Positions 1-6,057 of a stretch of 6,220 nucleotides of DNA are shown piece after piece. The position numbers and the translations under genes are program-made. The notes under the pieces are model-generated. The model saw only the letters and a program-made list of their open reading frames with translations. It was not told the DNA's origin and searched no databases. Source of the stretch: Clostridia bacterium (GTDB taxonomy: Bacteria; Bacillota; Clostridia; Oscillospirales; Acutalibacteraceae); contig CAAGRQ010000029.1 in NCBI GenBank assembly GCA_900772705.1, positions 1-6,220 of the forward strand. Reading direction: 5' to 3'. Each line of letters begins with the position of its first letter. Positions within the stretch are counted from its first letter, which is position 1.

Positions 1-2485
1 GTCTTGCAAAGTAAGCGGTTTGGCCGGTGGACTTCTCTATTCTTTCCAGGGCTGGCATTACGAGTTTGACGAAAACGGCAATGTAAGTTATAAGGGTGTT
101 GTGTTTAATGAGATGAAGGGCGTTTATGCCGACGCCGATTCCGTTAAGGAAATTGAACTTTGCCGCAGACTGTTTCCCGATACTTGTTACGGTTGCGAGT
201 CGGGCGGCTATCCTGCGTTTATTCCCACTCTTTCTTATGAGGATTTTATTAACGGACATAAAAAATATTATCACCCCTCAAATTCTTATATCATTCTCGA
301 CGGCGCACTTGATATAGAAAAAGTGTGCGAGCATATCGACAGCGAATATTTGAGTAAATTCAACAGAATCGAGCCGTGCAAAATGCCCGATTGGCAGTCT
401 CCCGTCATCAATGAGGGCGACACCGTTTACTTTGAACAGTCAAAAGATATGCCGCTGGAAAATCAGTCGTCTGTCGTAAGAGGCTTCGCACTCGGTAAAT
501 TTGACGAAAAAGAAAAAATTTACGCCGCAAACATAATTGCTTCCGTTCTTGCAAAGAACAATCAGTCTTATCTCACAAAGGCACTTATGGCTGAAGGTTT
601 GTGTGAAGATGTGAGCGTTAGAGTGGTTGACGGAATTTATCAGCCGTATGTTGTCCTTGATGTAAAAAATGTTGACGGCAAAAAGGCTGATGAGATTGCA
701 AAGAAAACCGATGTTCTTTTGTCAAAACTTTGTGACGAGGGCATAAACAAAAAGGAACTTGAAGCGGCGATTTCAAATCTTGAATTTCAAATTAAAGAAA
801 AGGACTTCGGTTATCCCAGAGGACTTTACTACGCAATGACTTCGCTTGAAACATGGCTTTACGACGGCGATGCCGTGGCTAATGTTATAACCGGTGATGT
901 CTTTGATGTTCTTCGCAGCAAGGCAAAAGACGGATATTTTGAAAAACTTATTTTCGAGATTTTCTTAAATAATAATCACAGAGCGAGTGTTGTTATGATG
1001 CCGTCATATACCGTCGGCGATGACGAGAGAGCGGCGGAGCAGGAGAGAATAGACACCGCTGTTTCTAGATGGAGCGAGGAGGAAAAACAGTCATATAAGG
1101 ACAGACAGAAAAAACTTTTGGAGTGGCAGTCATCGGTTGATTCTCCCGAGGATTTGGCAAAAATTCCGATGATTTCCGTCCGTGATATTGATGTTGAACC
1201 CGAGCATATTCCGTTTGAATTCAATGACGGAATAATTAAGCATAATATTCAAACAGACGGCATTGTTTACGCCGATATGTTTTTTGACATTACGGGCGTG
1301 AGCGTTGATGATTTGCCTTGTATTGCTTTGCTCACTTCTCTTTTGGGTGAACTCGATACCGAAAAGCACAGCGCAAGGGAACTTAAAACCGAACTGCTTT
1401 CAAAGTGCGGCGGCTTGAATTTTAATGTTTTGCCTGTTTGTTTTTACAATTCGCCCGACAGCGGCGTTATTAAACTTCAGGTAAGTTTTGCCTGCCTTAA
1501 CAGATATTTTGACGATATGCTGTCACTCGTTCGTGAAATTATTACTTCAACTTCGTTTGATAATGCGGATGCCGTTACGGATATTGTTAAGCAGACGAGC
1601 AGATATTTATATCAGTCGATAGTTTCCTACGGCTCTCTTATCGCTAAGCAAAGAGCACTTATGAGCGCTTCGTTTGATATGGTATGCCTAGAAAATACAA
1701 CGGGCTATTCCTATTATAAATGGCTCAAGGAGCAGGAAAAGACTCCGATTGATTTTACATCTCTCTCCGATTGGTGCAAAAAAATATTCGGCTTTGACAA
1801 TCTCATTTTCAGCATTGCAAACGATAATGCCGATTTGCTCGAAAGCGGTGTAAAAGAATTTGTTTCCTCTCTCGGAAGTTCGGACATTTCCCATAATCTT
1901 AAAATTAAGCCGACGGAAAAGAAAAACGATGCAATCATTATTCCCGGTGACATTGCTTTTTCGGGAATGGGCGCAAGACTCGATAACGCATACAGCGGCG
2001 TTTCCTGCCTGGCTTGTCATATCGCAACATACGATTATCTGTGGAACGAGGTCAGAGTAAAAGGCGGGGCATACGGTTGCGGAGTAAGAGTAAACACTAA
2101 CGGTACATTCGGTGCAAATTCTTTCCGTGACCCGAATGCGGCTCAGTCGGTAAAGACTTTCCTCGGTATGGGCGAATATTTGACGAAACTCTCAAAGAGC
2201 GACAAATCGCTCAGCGGTTTCATCATCGGTGCAATGTCGAGCCAAAATCCGCTTTTGACTCCCAAGAGTGCCGCAGATGTCTCGAATTTGAATTATCTCA
2301 GAAAAATCACCGAGGAGCAAAGACGGCAAATCCGCTGTGATATTGTCAACTCCACGAAACAAGATATAGCGGACTTTGCAGAGAAACTCGCCGATGCAAG
2401 CAAGGACGCTCCGTTTTGTATCATCGCAAGTGAAAATCAGGTAAAGAAAGCCGAGAGCGAACTTGATGAGATTTATTCACTGTAA
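1..2485 (+). CDS. M16C zinc metallopeptidase, presequence protease (PreP)-like, 5'-truncated by window edge
   Basis: The reading frame is open from base 2, giving 827 complete codons ending in TAA at 2483-2485. The TTG at 20 is an internal Leu codon; the true start lies upstream. PreP-type enzymes are usually about 970 residues, so roughly 140 residues are missing, including the HxxEH zinc/catalytic motif. The third zinc ligand is visible: the Glu of GVVFNEMKG (codon 110-112). A linker characteristic of the family (SPEDLAKIP, about 1142-1165) leads from the N-terminal half to the M16C-associated domain. Near the C-terminus, VRVKGGAYG carries the Arg (2054-2056) and Tyr (2072-2074) that complete the active site from the second half of the clamshell in M16 enzymes. 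No signal peptide can be assessed. Known role of the family: ATP-independent degradation of unfolded peptides. By inference this one is a cytoplasmic peptide-clearing protease. It is terminated separately from the downstream importer. Family assignment is firm; substrate is unknown. Confidence 0.93.
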   Translation, partial: SCKVSGLAGGLLYSFQGWHYEFDENGNVSYKGVVFNEMKGVYADADSVKEIELCRRLFPDTCYGCESGGYPAFIPTLSYEDFINGHKKYYHPSNSYIILDGALDIEKVCEHIDSEYLSKFNRIEPCKMPDWQSPVINEGDTVYFEQSKDMPLENQSSVVRGFALGKFDEKEKIYAANIIASVLAKNNQSYLTKALMAEGLCEDVSVRVVDGIYQPYVVLDVKNVDGKKADEIAKKTDVLLSKLCDEGINKKELEAAISNLEFQIKEKDFGYPRGLYYAMTSLETWLYDGDAVANVITGDVFDVLRSKAKDGYFEKLIFEIFLNNNHRASVVMMPSYTVGDDERAAEQERIDTAVSRWSEEEKQSYKDRQKKLLEWQSSVDSPEDLAKIPMISVRDIDVEPEHIPFEFNDGIIKHNIQTDGIVYADMFFDITGVSVDDLPCIALLTSLLGELDTEKHSARELKTELLSKCGGLNFNVLPVCFYNSPDSGVIKLQVSFACLNRYFDDMLSLVREIITSTSFDNADAVTDIVKQTSRYLYQSIVSYGSLIAKQRALMSASFDMVCLENTTGYSYYKWLKEQEKTPIDFTSLSDWCKKIFGFDNLIFSIANDNADLLESGVKEFVSSLGSSDISHNLKIKPTEKKNDAIIIPGDIAFSGMGARLDNAYSGVSCLACHIATYDYLWNEVRVKGGAYGCGVRVNTNGTFGANSFRDPNAAQSVKTFLGMGEYLTKLSKSDKSLSGFIIGAMSSQNPLLTPKSAADVSNLNYLRKITEEQRRQIRCDIVNSTKQDIADFAEKLADASKDAPFCIIASENQVKKAESELDEIYSL

Positions 2486-2506
2486 AATTTTATAATTTTT
2501 ATATCG

Positions 2507-2549
2507 AAAATGCGTTAAATGTTTGTTACATACATTTGGCGCATTTTTT
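2507..2549 (+). terminator. Rho-independent terminator after the M16C peptidase gene
   Basis: A 16-bp stem pairs 2507-2522 with 2532-2547 (14 Watson-Crick pairs and two G-U pairs) around a 9-nt loop, and the 3' arm runs into a six-T tract (2544-2549). It begins 22 nt after the peptidase stop codon. An A-tract at the 5' base means it could also act on the opposite strand. It separates the peptidase from the importer promoter that starts nine bases later. Confidence 0.88.
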
Positions 2550-2557
2550 GCTTGCTA

Positions 2558-2586
2558 TTGACTTATTTAGGAAAATTTATTATAAT
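2558..2586 (+). promoter_or_regulatory. Near-consensus housekeeping-sigma promoter of the amino acid importer operon
   Basis: The -35 element TTGACT (2558-2563) and a perfect -10 TATAAT (2581-2586) are separated by exactly 17 bp. Transcription would start near 2593, leaving a leader of about 42 nt before the binding-protein start. It lies between the peptidase terminator and the importer genes, as expected for an operon promoter. Its strength fits a highly expressed binding protein. Confidence 0.85.
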
Positions 2587-2593
2587 GTTGTTC

Positions 2594-2611
2594 ATAGGTT
2601 TTTCGACCTAT
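2594..2611 (+). promoter_or_regulatory. Leader stem-loop or operator at the importer transcription start
   Basis: ATAGGT (2594-2599) and ACCTAT (2606-2611) form an inverted repeat; with one G-U pair the RNA stem is 7 bp with a 4-nt loop. It begins at or within a base or two of the predicted start site. It could therefore be a 5'-end mRNA stabiliser or a repressor operator just downstream of the -10 box. The 3' arm has a competing partner at 2623-2627 that overlaps the ribosome binding site. Pairing is seen in sequence; function is inferred. Confidence 0.45.
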
Positions 2612-2624
2612 CGACTTTAGTTAT

Positions 2625-2631
2625 AGGAAGG
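2625..2631 (+). promoter_or_regulatory. Ribosome binding site deciding the binding-protein start
   Basis: AGGAAGG lies 3 nt before the ATG at 2635 and 9 nt before the in-frame ATG at 2641. It rules out the much earlier TTG at 2536, which lies inside the upstream terminator and before the promoter. Its first bases (ATAGG, 2623-2627) are complementary to CCTAT at 2607-2611. Confidence 0.75.
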
Positions 2632-2634
2632 ACA

Positions 2635-3420
2635 ATGAAAATGAAAAAATCAATTAAAAGAGTTCTTGCTCTTGTACTTGCCGTTTTGACTGTTGCCGTT
2701 GCATTTGCAGGTTGTTCGTCAAACGGTAAAAAGGACGAAGGTAAAACTAAGTATGTTATTGCTACGGATACTGTATTTAAGCCGTTCGAGTACACCGACG
2801 CTTCGGGTAACTTCGTGGGTATCGATGTTGATATTCTTGCAGCTATCGCAGAGGATCAAGGCTTTGAGTATGAACTTAAGTCACTCGGCTGGGACGCATC
2901 AATCGCAGCATGTAAGTCGGGTCAGGCAGACGGTATGATTGCAGGTGCATCTATTACTGACCAGCGCAAGAACGAGGGCTGGATTTTCTCCGACTCGTAC
3001 TATACAGCAACTCAGTGCGTAGCAGTTGCAACAAACAGCACCGTTAATTCACTTGACGGTATTAAGGGCGCCAACATAGCTGTTAAGACAGGTACACAGG
3101 GTGCAACTTATGCAGAGTCTCTTAAGGACGAATACAACCTCAATCTTACATATTTTGAGGACAGTCCGACAATGTATCAGGCTGTTACAGGCGGTCAGTG
3201 TGCCGCTTGCTTTGAGGACACTCCGATTATGGCTGCTTCCATTAAGGACGGCGGTCTCGACATGAGAATCGTTGACGGTTCTGAGAATGACGGTTCAGGC
3301 TACGGTATGGCTGTATTCAGCTCTGACAAGCAGGAACTTCTTGACAAATTTAACGCAGGTCTTAAGAATATTAAGGCTAACGGTAAATATGACGAGATTA
3401 TTGCTAAGTATCTCGGCTGA
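2635..3420 (+). CDS. Polar amino acid ABC transporter substrate-binding lipoprotein (SBP_bac_3 family)
   Basis: This 261-residue protein starts at ATG 2635 (ATG 2641, two codons later, is equally possible from the ribosome binding site). It has a basic N-terminus (KMKKSIKR), a hydrophobic stretch at about 10-25 and a lipobox ending AFAGC with Cys27. It should therefore be exported and lipid-anchored on the outer face of the membrane. The mature part is a typical family 3 binding protein: YVIATDTVFKPFEY opens lobe 1, and ASITDQRK carries Arg111, the usual ligand-carboxylate contact. FSDSYY follows, then the hinge into lobe 2 and CFEDTPI with Asp195, the usual amino-group contact. It captures a polar amino acid for the permease and ATPase encoded downstream. 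The exact ligand (glutamine, cystine, arginine or another) cannot be read from the sequence. From Lys39 onward 13 of 15 lysine codons are AAG, a bias not seen in the neighbouring EamA gene, consistent with high expression. Confidence 0.93.
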   Translation: MKMKKSIKRVLALVLAVLTVAVAFAGCSSNGKKDEGKTKYVIATDTVFKPFEYTDASGNFVGIDVDILAAIAEDQGFEYELKSLGWDASIAACKSGQADGMIAGASITDQRKNEGWIFSDSYYTATQCVAVATNSTVNSLDGIKGANIAVKTGTQGATYAESLKDEYNLNLTYFEDSPTMYQAVTGGQCAACFEDTPIMAASIKDGGLDMRIVDGSENDGSGYGMAVFSSDKQELLDKFNAGLKNIKANGKYDEIIAKYLG

Positions 3421-3442
3421 TATACCTTAAAAAATTTTCTGT

Positions 3443-3482
3443 TAAGTTCGCCACCGCCGATAAGCTGGTGGCGTTCTTGTTG
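3443..3482 (+). terminator. Intergenic hairpin between binding protein and permease, probable partial terminator or mRNA stabiliser
   Basis: A perfect GC-rich 7-bp stem pairs CGCCACC (3449-3455) with GGTGGCG (3467-3473). TAAG (3443-3446) and CTTG (3476-3479) can extend it beyond a 2x2 internal loop. The following tract, TTCTTGTTG, is T-rich but interrupted, so termination should be incomplete. In ABC importer operons such a structure after the binding-protein gene commonly lowers downstream expression or protects the upstream message from 3' decay. That role is inference here. Confidence 0.6.
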
Positions 3483-3506
3483 AGTTAATGTGATGTAATT
3501 CAACGA
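3477..3506 (+). other. Second intergenic hairpin immediately before the permease ribosome binding site
   Basis: TTGTTGAGTTA (3477-3487) pairs with TAATTCAACGA (3496-3506) as 11 bp including two G-U pairs, with an 8-nt loop. It ends two bases before the permease ribosome binding site (AGAGGAG, 3509-3515). Its 5' arm is also the T-rich tail of the preceding hairpin, so the two structures compete at 3477-3479. Pairing is seen; any role in translation, processing or antitermination is inferred. Confidence 0.45.
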
Positions 3507-3524
3507 CGAGAGGAGCTTTATCCA

Positions 3525-4202
3525 ATGCAACAAATTATCGAAACATACGGAAATTTACTGCTTGCGGCAATGGGTAAAACGCTTACTTTGGCATTGTGCG
3601 GTCTGTTTTTTGCGTGCATAATCGGTCTTATCTTCGGTATTTTATCCGTGCTTAAAAGTAAGATTTGTAATGCAATTTACAGAATATTTGTCGATGTAAT
3701 TCGTGGCGTACCTATGATTGTCCTCGCTTTCTTTGTTTATTTCGGCGTTCCGTATATTATCAATAAATCATCACCGTCGGCTTCGTTTACGCTTACAGCG
3801 CTTCAGGCGGGTACCATATGCTTGTCTCTTAATTGCGGTGCCTATATGGCAGAGATAATACGTGCGGGTATCCAGTCTGTTGATGTCGGACAGATGGAGG
3901 CTGCAAGAAGTCTCGGTATGTCTTATGGCAAGGCTATGCGAAAGGTTGTTTTGCCCCAAGCCATCAGAACGATGATTCCTTCTATTATCAATCAGTTTAT
4001 CATTACTCTTAAGGATACTTCCATCCTTTCCGTTATCGGATTTCCGGAACTCGTTAATACGGCGAAGAACGCTGTTGCCATTACAGGTAAGGTGTTCGAG
4101 GTTTGGATTGTTGTAGCCGTTATGTATTTGATTATTATAACTCTGCTTTCCTATGCAGCAAAAATTCTTGAAAGGAGATTGAATCGTGGCCGTAAATTAT
4201 GA
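3525..4202 (+). CDS. Polar amino acid ABC transporter permease (HisMQ/GlnP family)
   Basis: This 225-residue integral membrane protein starts at ATG 3525, 9 nt after AGAGGAG (3509-3515). Hydrophobic segments lie at about 19-43, 54-79, 90-112, 140-172 and 190-212, as expected for the five-helix permeases of polar amino acid importers. Family landmarks are RGVPMIVLAFFVYFG (60-74), GAYMAEIIRAGI (105-116) and the cytoplasmic EAA loop EAARSLGMSYGKAMRKVVLPQA (starting at Glu125), which docks onto the ATPase. Only one permease gene is present, so it probably works as a homodimer with two copies of the ATPase. Its last 17 nt overlap the ATPase gene, indicating translational coupling. No other gene family is a serious alternative; the substrate is unresolved. 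Confidence 0.94.
   Translation: MQQIIETYGNLLLAAMGKTLTLALCGLFFACIIGLIFGILSVLKSKICNAIYRIFVDVIRGVPMIVLAFFVYFGVPYIINKSSPSASFTLTALQAGTICLSLNCGAYMAEIIRAGIQSVDVGQMEAARSLGMSYGKAMRKVVLPQAIRTMIPSIINQFIITLKDTSILSVIGFPELVNTAKNAVAITGKVFEVWIVVAVMYLIIITLLSYAAKILERRLNRGRKL
4171..4177 (+). promoter_or_regulatory. Ribosome binding site inside the permease gene that selects the GTG start of the ATPase
   Basis: AAAGGAG lies within the permease coding end, 8 nt before GTG 4186. The ATG at 4199 is out of frame with the ATPase. This supports GTG 4186 as the initiation codon and a 17-nt overlap with the permease. Confidence 0.85.
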
Positions 4203-4932
4203 TAATGTAAAAATTCATGTTTCTCACCTTCAAAAATCCTTTGGCAAGCAGGAAGTATTAAAGGATATTACCACCGATATTTATGAGGGCGAAGTTGTTG
4301 TTGTCCTTGGTCCGTCTGGTTGCGGTAAGTCCACATTCCTCAGATGCATAAATCGTCTTGAGGATATTACAGGCGGCGAAGTTGTTGTCGACGGTAACCA
4401 TATGGACGATAAAAAGATAGATATTAATAAGGCAAGAGAAAATGTAGGAATGGTGTTCCAACACTTTAACCTTTTTAATAATCTTAATGTAATAGATAAC
4501 CTTACTCTTGCGCCTGTTCAGGTAAAGAAGATGAAAAAGGACGAGGCTGAAAAGCTTGCTATGGAAATGCTTGCAAAGGTAGGCTTGCAGGAAAAGGCTC
4601 ACGAGTATCCGGCTATGCTTTCGGGCGGTCAAAAACAGCGTGTGGCTATTGCAAGAGCACTTTGTATGAACCCCGATATTATGCTCTTCGACGAGCCGAC
4701 TTCTGCACTTGACCCCGAAATGGTAGGCGAGGTTCTCGGCGTTATGCGTGAACTTGCCTCAGAGGGTATGACCATGGTTATCGTTACTCACGAAATCGGT
4801 TTTGCCCGTGAGGTTGCAAACAGAGTTTTGTTTATTTATGACGGCAAAATTCTTGAGGAGGGTACTCCGCAGGAGGTTATTTATAACCCTCAGCAAAGCA
4901 GAGCAAAGGACTTCTTCGATAAGGTATTGTAA
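4186..4932 (+). CDS. Polar amino acid ABC transporter ATP-binding protein (GlnQ/HisP/ArtP type)
   Basis: This 248-residue cytoplasmic ATPase, started at GTG, powers the importer. All nucleotide-binding motifs are intact: Walker A GPSGCGKST (42-50), Q-loop Gln92 in VGMVFQHFNLF, signature LSGGQKQR (145-152), Walker B IMLFDE with catalytic Glu170, D-loop SALD (173-176) and switch His202 in VTHE. An aromatic residue before Walker A (Phe19) fits the A-loop. The stretch FQHFNLFNNLNVIDNLTLAP and a length near 245 residues are typical of the polar amino acid uptake subfamily. No C-terminal regulatory domain of the methionine-importer (MetN) kind is present. It overlaps the permease by 17 nt and is followed by a strong terminator, so it closes the operon. 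Function is firm; the transported amino acid is not defined. Confidence 0.95.
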   Translation: MAVNYDNVKIHVSHLQKSFGKQEVLKDITTDIYEGEVVVVLGPSGCGKSTFLRCINRLEDITGGEVVVDGNHMDDKKIDINKARENVGMVFQHFNLFNNLNVIDNLTLAPVQVKKMKKDEAEKLAMEMLAKVGLQEKAHEYPAMLSGGQKQRVAIARALCMNPDIMLFDEPTSALDPEMVGEVLGVMRELASEGMTMVIVTHEIGFAREVANRVLFIYDGKILEEGTPQEVIYNPQQSRAKDFFDKVL

Positions 4933-4940
4933 GTTATTAT

Positions 4941-4968
4941 AGGACTGTTTTTTAACAGTCCTTTTTTT
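4941..4968 (+). terminator. Rho-independent terminator of the importer operon
   Basis: AGGACTGTT (4941-4949) pairs perfectly with AACAGTCCT (4954-4962) around a four-T loop, followed by a seven-T tract (4962-4968). It starts eight bases after the ATPase stop. The ribosome binding site of the next gene begins on the base after the T-tract. Confidence 0.9.
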
Positions 4969-4972
4969 GGAG
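4969..4972 (+). promoter_or_regulatory. Ribosome binding site of the EamA transporter, abutting a terminator
   Basis: GGAG lies 5 nt before ATG 4978. It is unusual because it directly follows the terminator T-tract, leaving no room for a separate promoter and leader between terminator and gene. Confidence 0.7.
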
Positions 4973-4977
4973 TTTTT

Positions 4978-5904
4978 ATGAGATTAAAAAAGATTGTATC
5001 GTCGCTGTTGCTTGTGATTATTTCTGCCGCATGGGGCTGCTCGTTCGTTGCCCAAACTAAGGGCGGAAATATTGTCGGACCGTTTTCTTTTGGATTTTTA
5101 AGGTTTTTTGTTGCAGGAATAGCAATACTGCCGCTCATAAATTTAATTGATAAAAAAAGTACAATTACAGAGGTAAAAGTAACTCGCAGAAAAAAAGACT
5201 TAGTATCCGGCGGTCTGCTTTGCGGAGTGTTTCTTGCGGGTACTTCGGCTTTTCAACAGCTCGGTCTTGCTATGGGAACTTCATCGGGCAAGGCCGGATT
5301 TTTGACTTCTTGCAATGTTATTTTTGTTGCGCTGATCGGTTTGTTTTTTAAGGATAAAGTAAGAGCAAATGTTTGGCTTGGGGTTGGCATAACCGTTTTC
5401 GGTTTGTATTTTCTTTGCATTAACGGAGATTTTAATGTTATGCTCAGTGATTTGCTTGTGCTTATTTGCTCCGTTATGAATGCGGCCAGAATAATTGCGG
5501 TGGACAGGTATATGAACAAAGCAGACACCGCAAAACTTGCGTGCGTTCAGTTTTTTTCTGCATCTGCTATACTCGCCGTTTTGGCGGCATTATTTGAGGT
5601 TGACAGCCTCTCTTCGTGGTGGCACACGGTTAATCAAAGCACGGTATGGCTTTCTGTTCTTTATGCCGGAGTGATTGCCGGAGCATTCGCCTTTACTGTT
5701 CAAATCGTTGCTCAAAAAAATGTAAATGCCACCGTTTCATCTATTCTTATGAGCACCGAGTCGGTGTTTTCTGTAATTGCAGGATGCCTTATTATGCACG
5801 AGGTTTTGACTTTCAGGGAGATTATAGGATGTGTTGCGATATTTATTGCGATAATCGTGGCCCAATTACCCTCAAAGGATAAGAAAACTGCCGTAAAATC
5901 TTAA
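4978..5904 (+). CDS. EamA/DMT-superfamily transporter, 10 TM (substrate unknown)
   Basis: This 308-residue protein has ten predicted membrane segments, at about 8-25, 36-57, 75-94, 106-123, 131-148, 155-173, 188-206, 222-244, 253-273 and 279-297. They are arranged as two five-helix EamA repeats. The first helix carries the AAWGCSFV signature (Trp19), the first repeat ends in SSGKAGFLTSCNVIFVALIG, and the second contains STESVFSVIAG (Glu261) and HEVLTFREIIGC (Glu275), both hallmarks of the family. The lysine/arginine-rich loop 58-73 should be cytoplasmic. DMT members export amino acids or other metabolites, or import nucleotide sugars and cofactors, and the sequence alone does not distinguish among these. 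The gene follows the importer terminator by nine bases and has its own terminator. Whether it is reached by read-through or has its own promoter inside the ATPase end is unclear. Proximity to an amino acid importer is suggestive but not proof of a shared substrate. Confidence 0.9.
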   Translation: MRLKKIVSSLLLVIISAAWGCSFVAQTKGGNIVGPFSFGFLRFFVAGIAILPLINLIDKKSTITEVKVTRRKKDLVSGGLLCGVFLAGTSAFQQLGLAMGTSSGKAGFLTSCNVIFVALIGLFFKDKVRANVWLGVGITVFGLYFLCINGDFNVMLSDLLVLICSVMNAARIIAVDRYMNKADTAKLACVQFFSASAILAVLAALFEVDSLSSWWHTVNQSTVWLSVLYAGVIAGAFAFTVQIVAQKNVNATVSSILMSTESVFSVIAGCLIMHEVLTFREIIGCVAIFIAIIVAQLPSKDKKTAVKS

Positions 5905-5915
5905 TAAATAATCGT

Positions 5916-5958
5916 AAAATGACTGTTTTTTGTGATAATCAAGAGACAGTCATTTTTT
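5916..5958 (+). terminator. Rho-independent terminator after the EamA gene
   Basis: A 17-bp stem pairs 5916-5932 with 5940-5956 (two G-U pairs) around the 7-nt loop 5933-5939, followed by a six-T tract to 5958. It starts 11 bases after the stop codon. The A-tract at the 5' base could permit some termination from the other side. Confidence 0.9.
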
Positions 5959-5982
5959 GTTGTTTTACATACTTTACACGCC

Positions 5983-6003
5983 AATGTGAAAAAAATTCAC
6001 ATT
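5983..6003 (+). promoter_or_regulatory. Palindromic operator candidate, upstream copy
   Basis: AATGTGAA (5983-5990) and TTCACATT (5996-6003) form a perfect 8-bp-arm palindrome with a 5-nt centre. Its centre (5993) lies about 62 bp before the predicted response-regulator transcription start. It contains TGTGA-N7-TCACA (5985-6001), which fits the core of the GlnR/TnrA box. The same motif recurs at 6058. The trailing T-run (6002-6008) means a weak terminator cannot be excluded. Confidence 0.6.
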
Positions 6004-6019
6004 TTTTTGTTAAAAACTC

Positions 6020-6048
6020 TTGCACTTTGATTTTCTTTATGGTAATAT
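6020..6048 (+). promoter_or_regulatory. Promoter of the response-regulator gene
   Basis: TTGCAC (6020-6025) and TAATAT (6043-6048) are spaced by 17 bp, and the TGG immediately before the -10 box gives an extended -10. Transcription would start near 6055. The promoter sits between two copies of the same palindrome, so it is probably controlled by the factor that binds them. Confidence 0.75.
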
Positions 6049-6057
6049 GTGGATGAA

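Noticed and set aside
20..22. TTG at 20 as the start of the M16C peptidase
   Set aside because: The frame is open to the left edge and the family needs about 140 more residues, including HxxEH, so the codon is internal.
1688..2020. Minus-strand open frame of 110 codons opposite the peptidase gene
   Set aside because: It lies wholly within a well-supported coding region on the other strand, has no recognisable domain and looks like a codon-bias shadow. The same holds for the other short overlapping frames in the window.
2536..2634. N-terminal extension of the binding protein from a TTG at 2536
   Set aside because: It begins inside the upstream terminator and before the promoter, and would place 33 extra residues ahead of a normal lipoprotein signal peptide that has its own ribosome binding site.
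3489..3505. Third GlnR/TnrA-like box before the permease
   Set aside because: TGTGA at 3489-3493 gives only a good left half; the right half reads CAACG instead of TNACA.
5983..6008. Upstream palindrome as a second tandem terminator for the EamA gene
   Set aside because: It does have a T-run, but the stem is AT-rich, a strong terminator already sits at 5916-5958, and the same palindrome recurs without a T-run at 6058. A protein-binding site explains both copies better, though a minor terminator role cannot be excluded.
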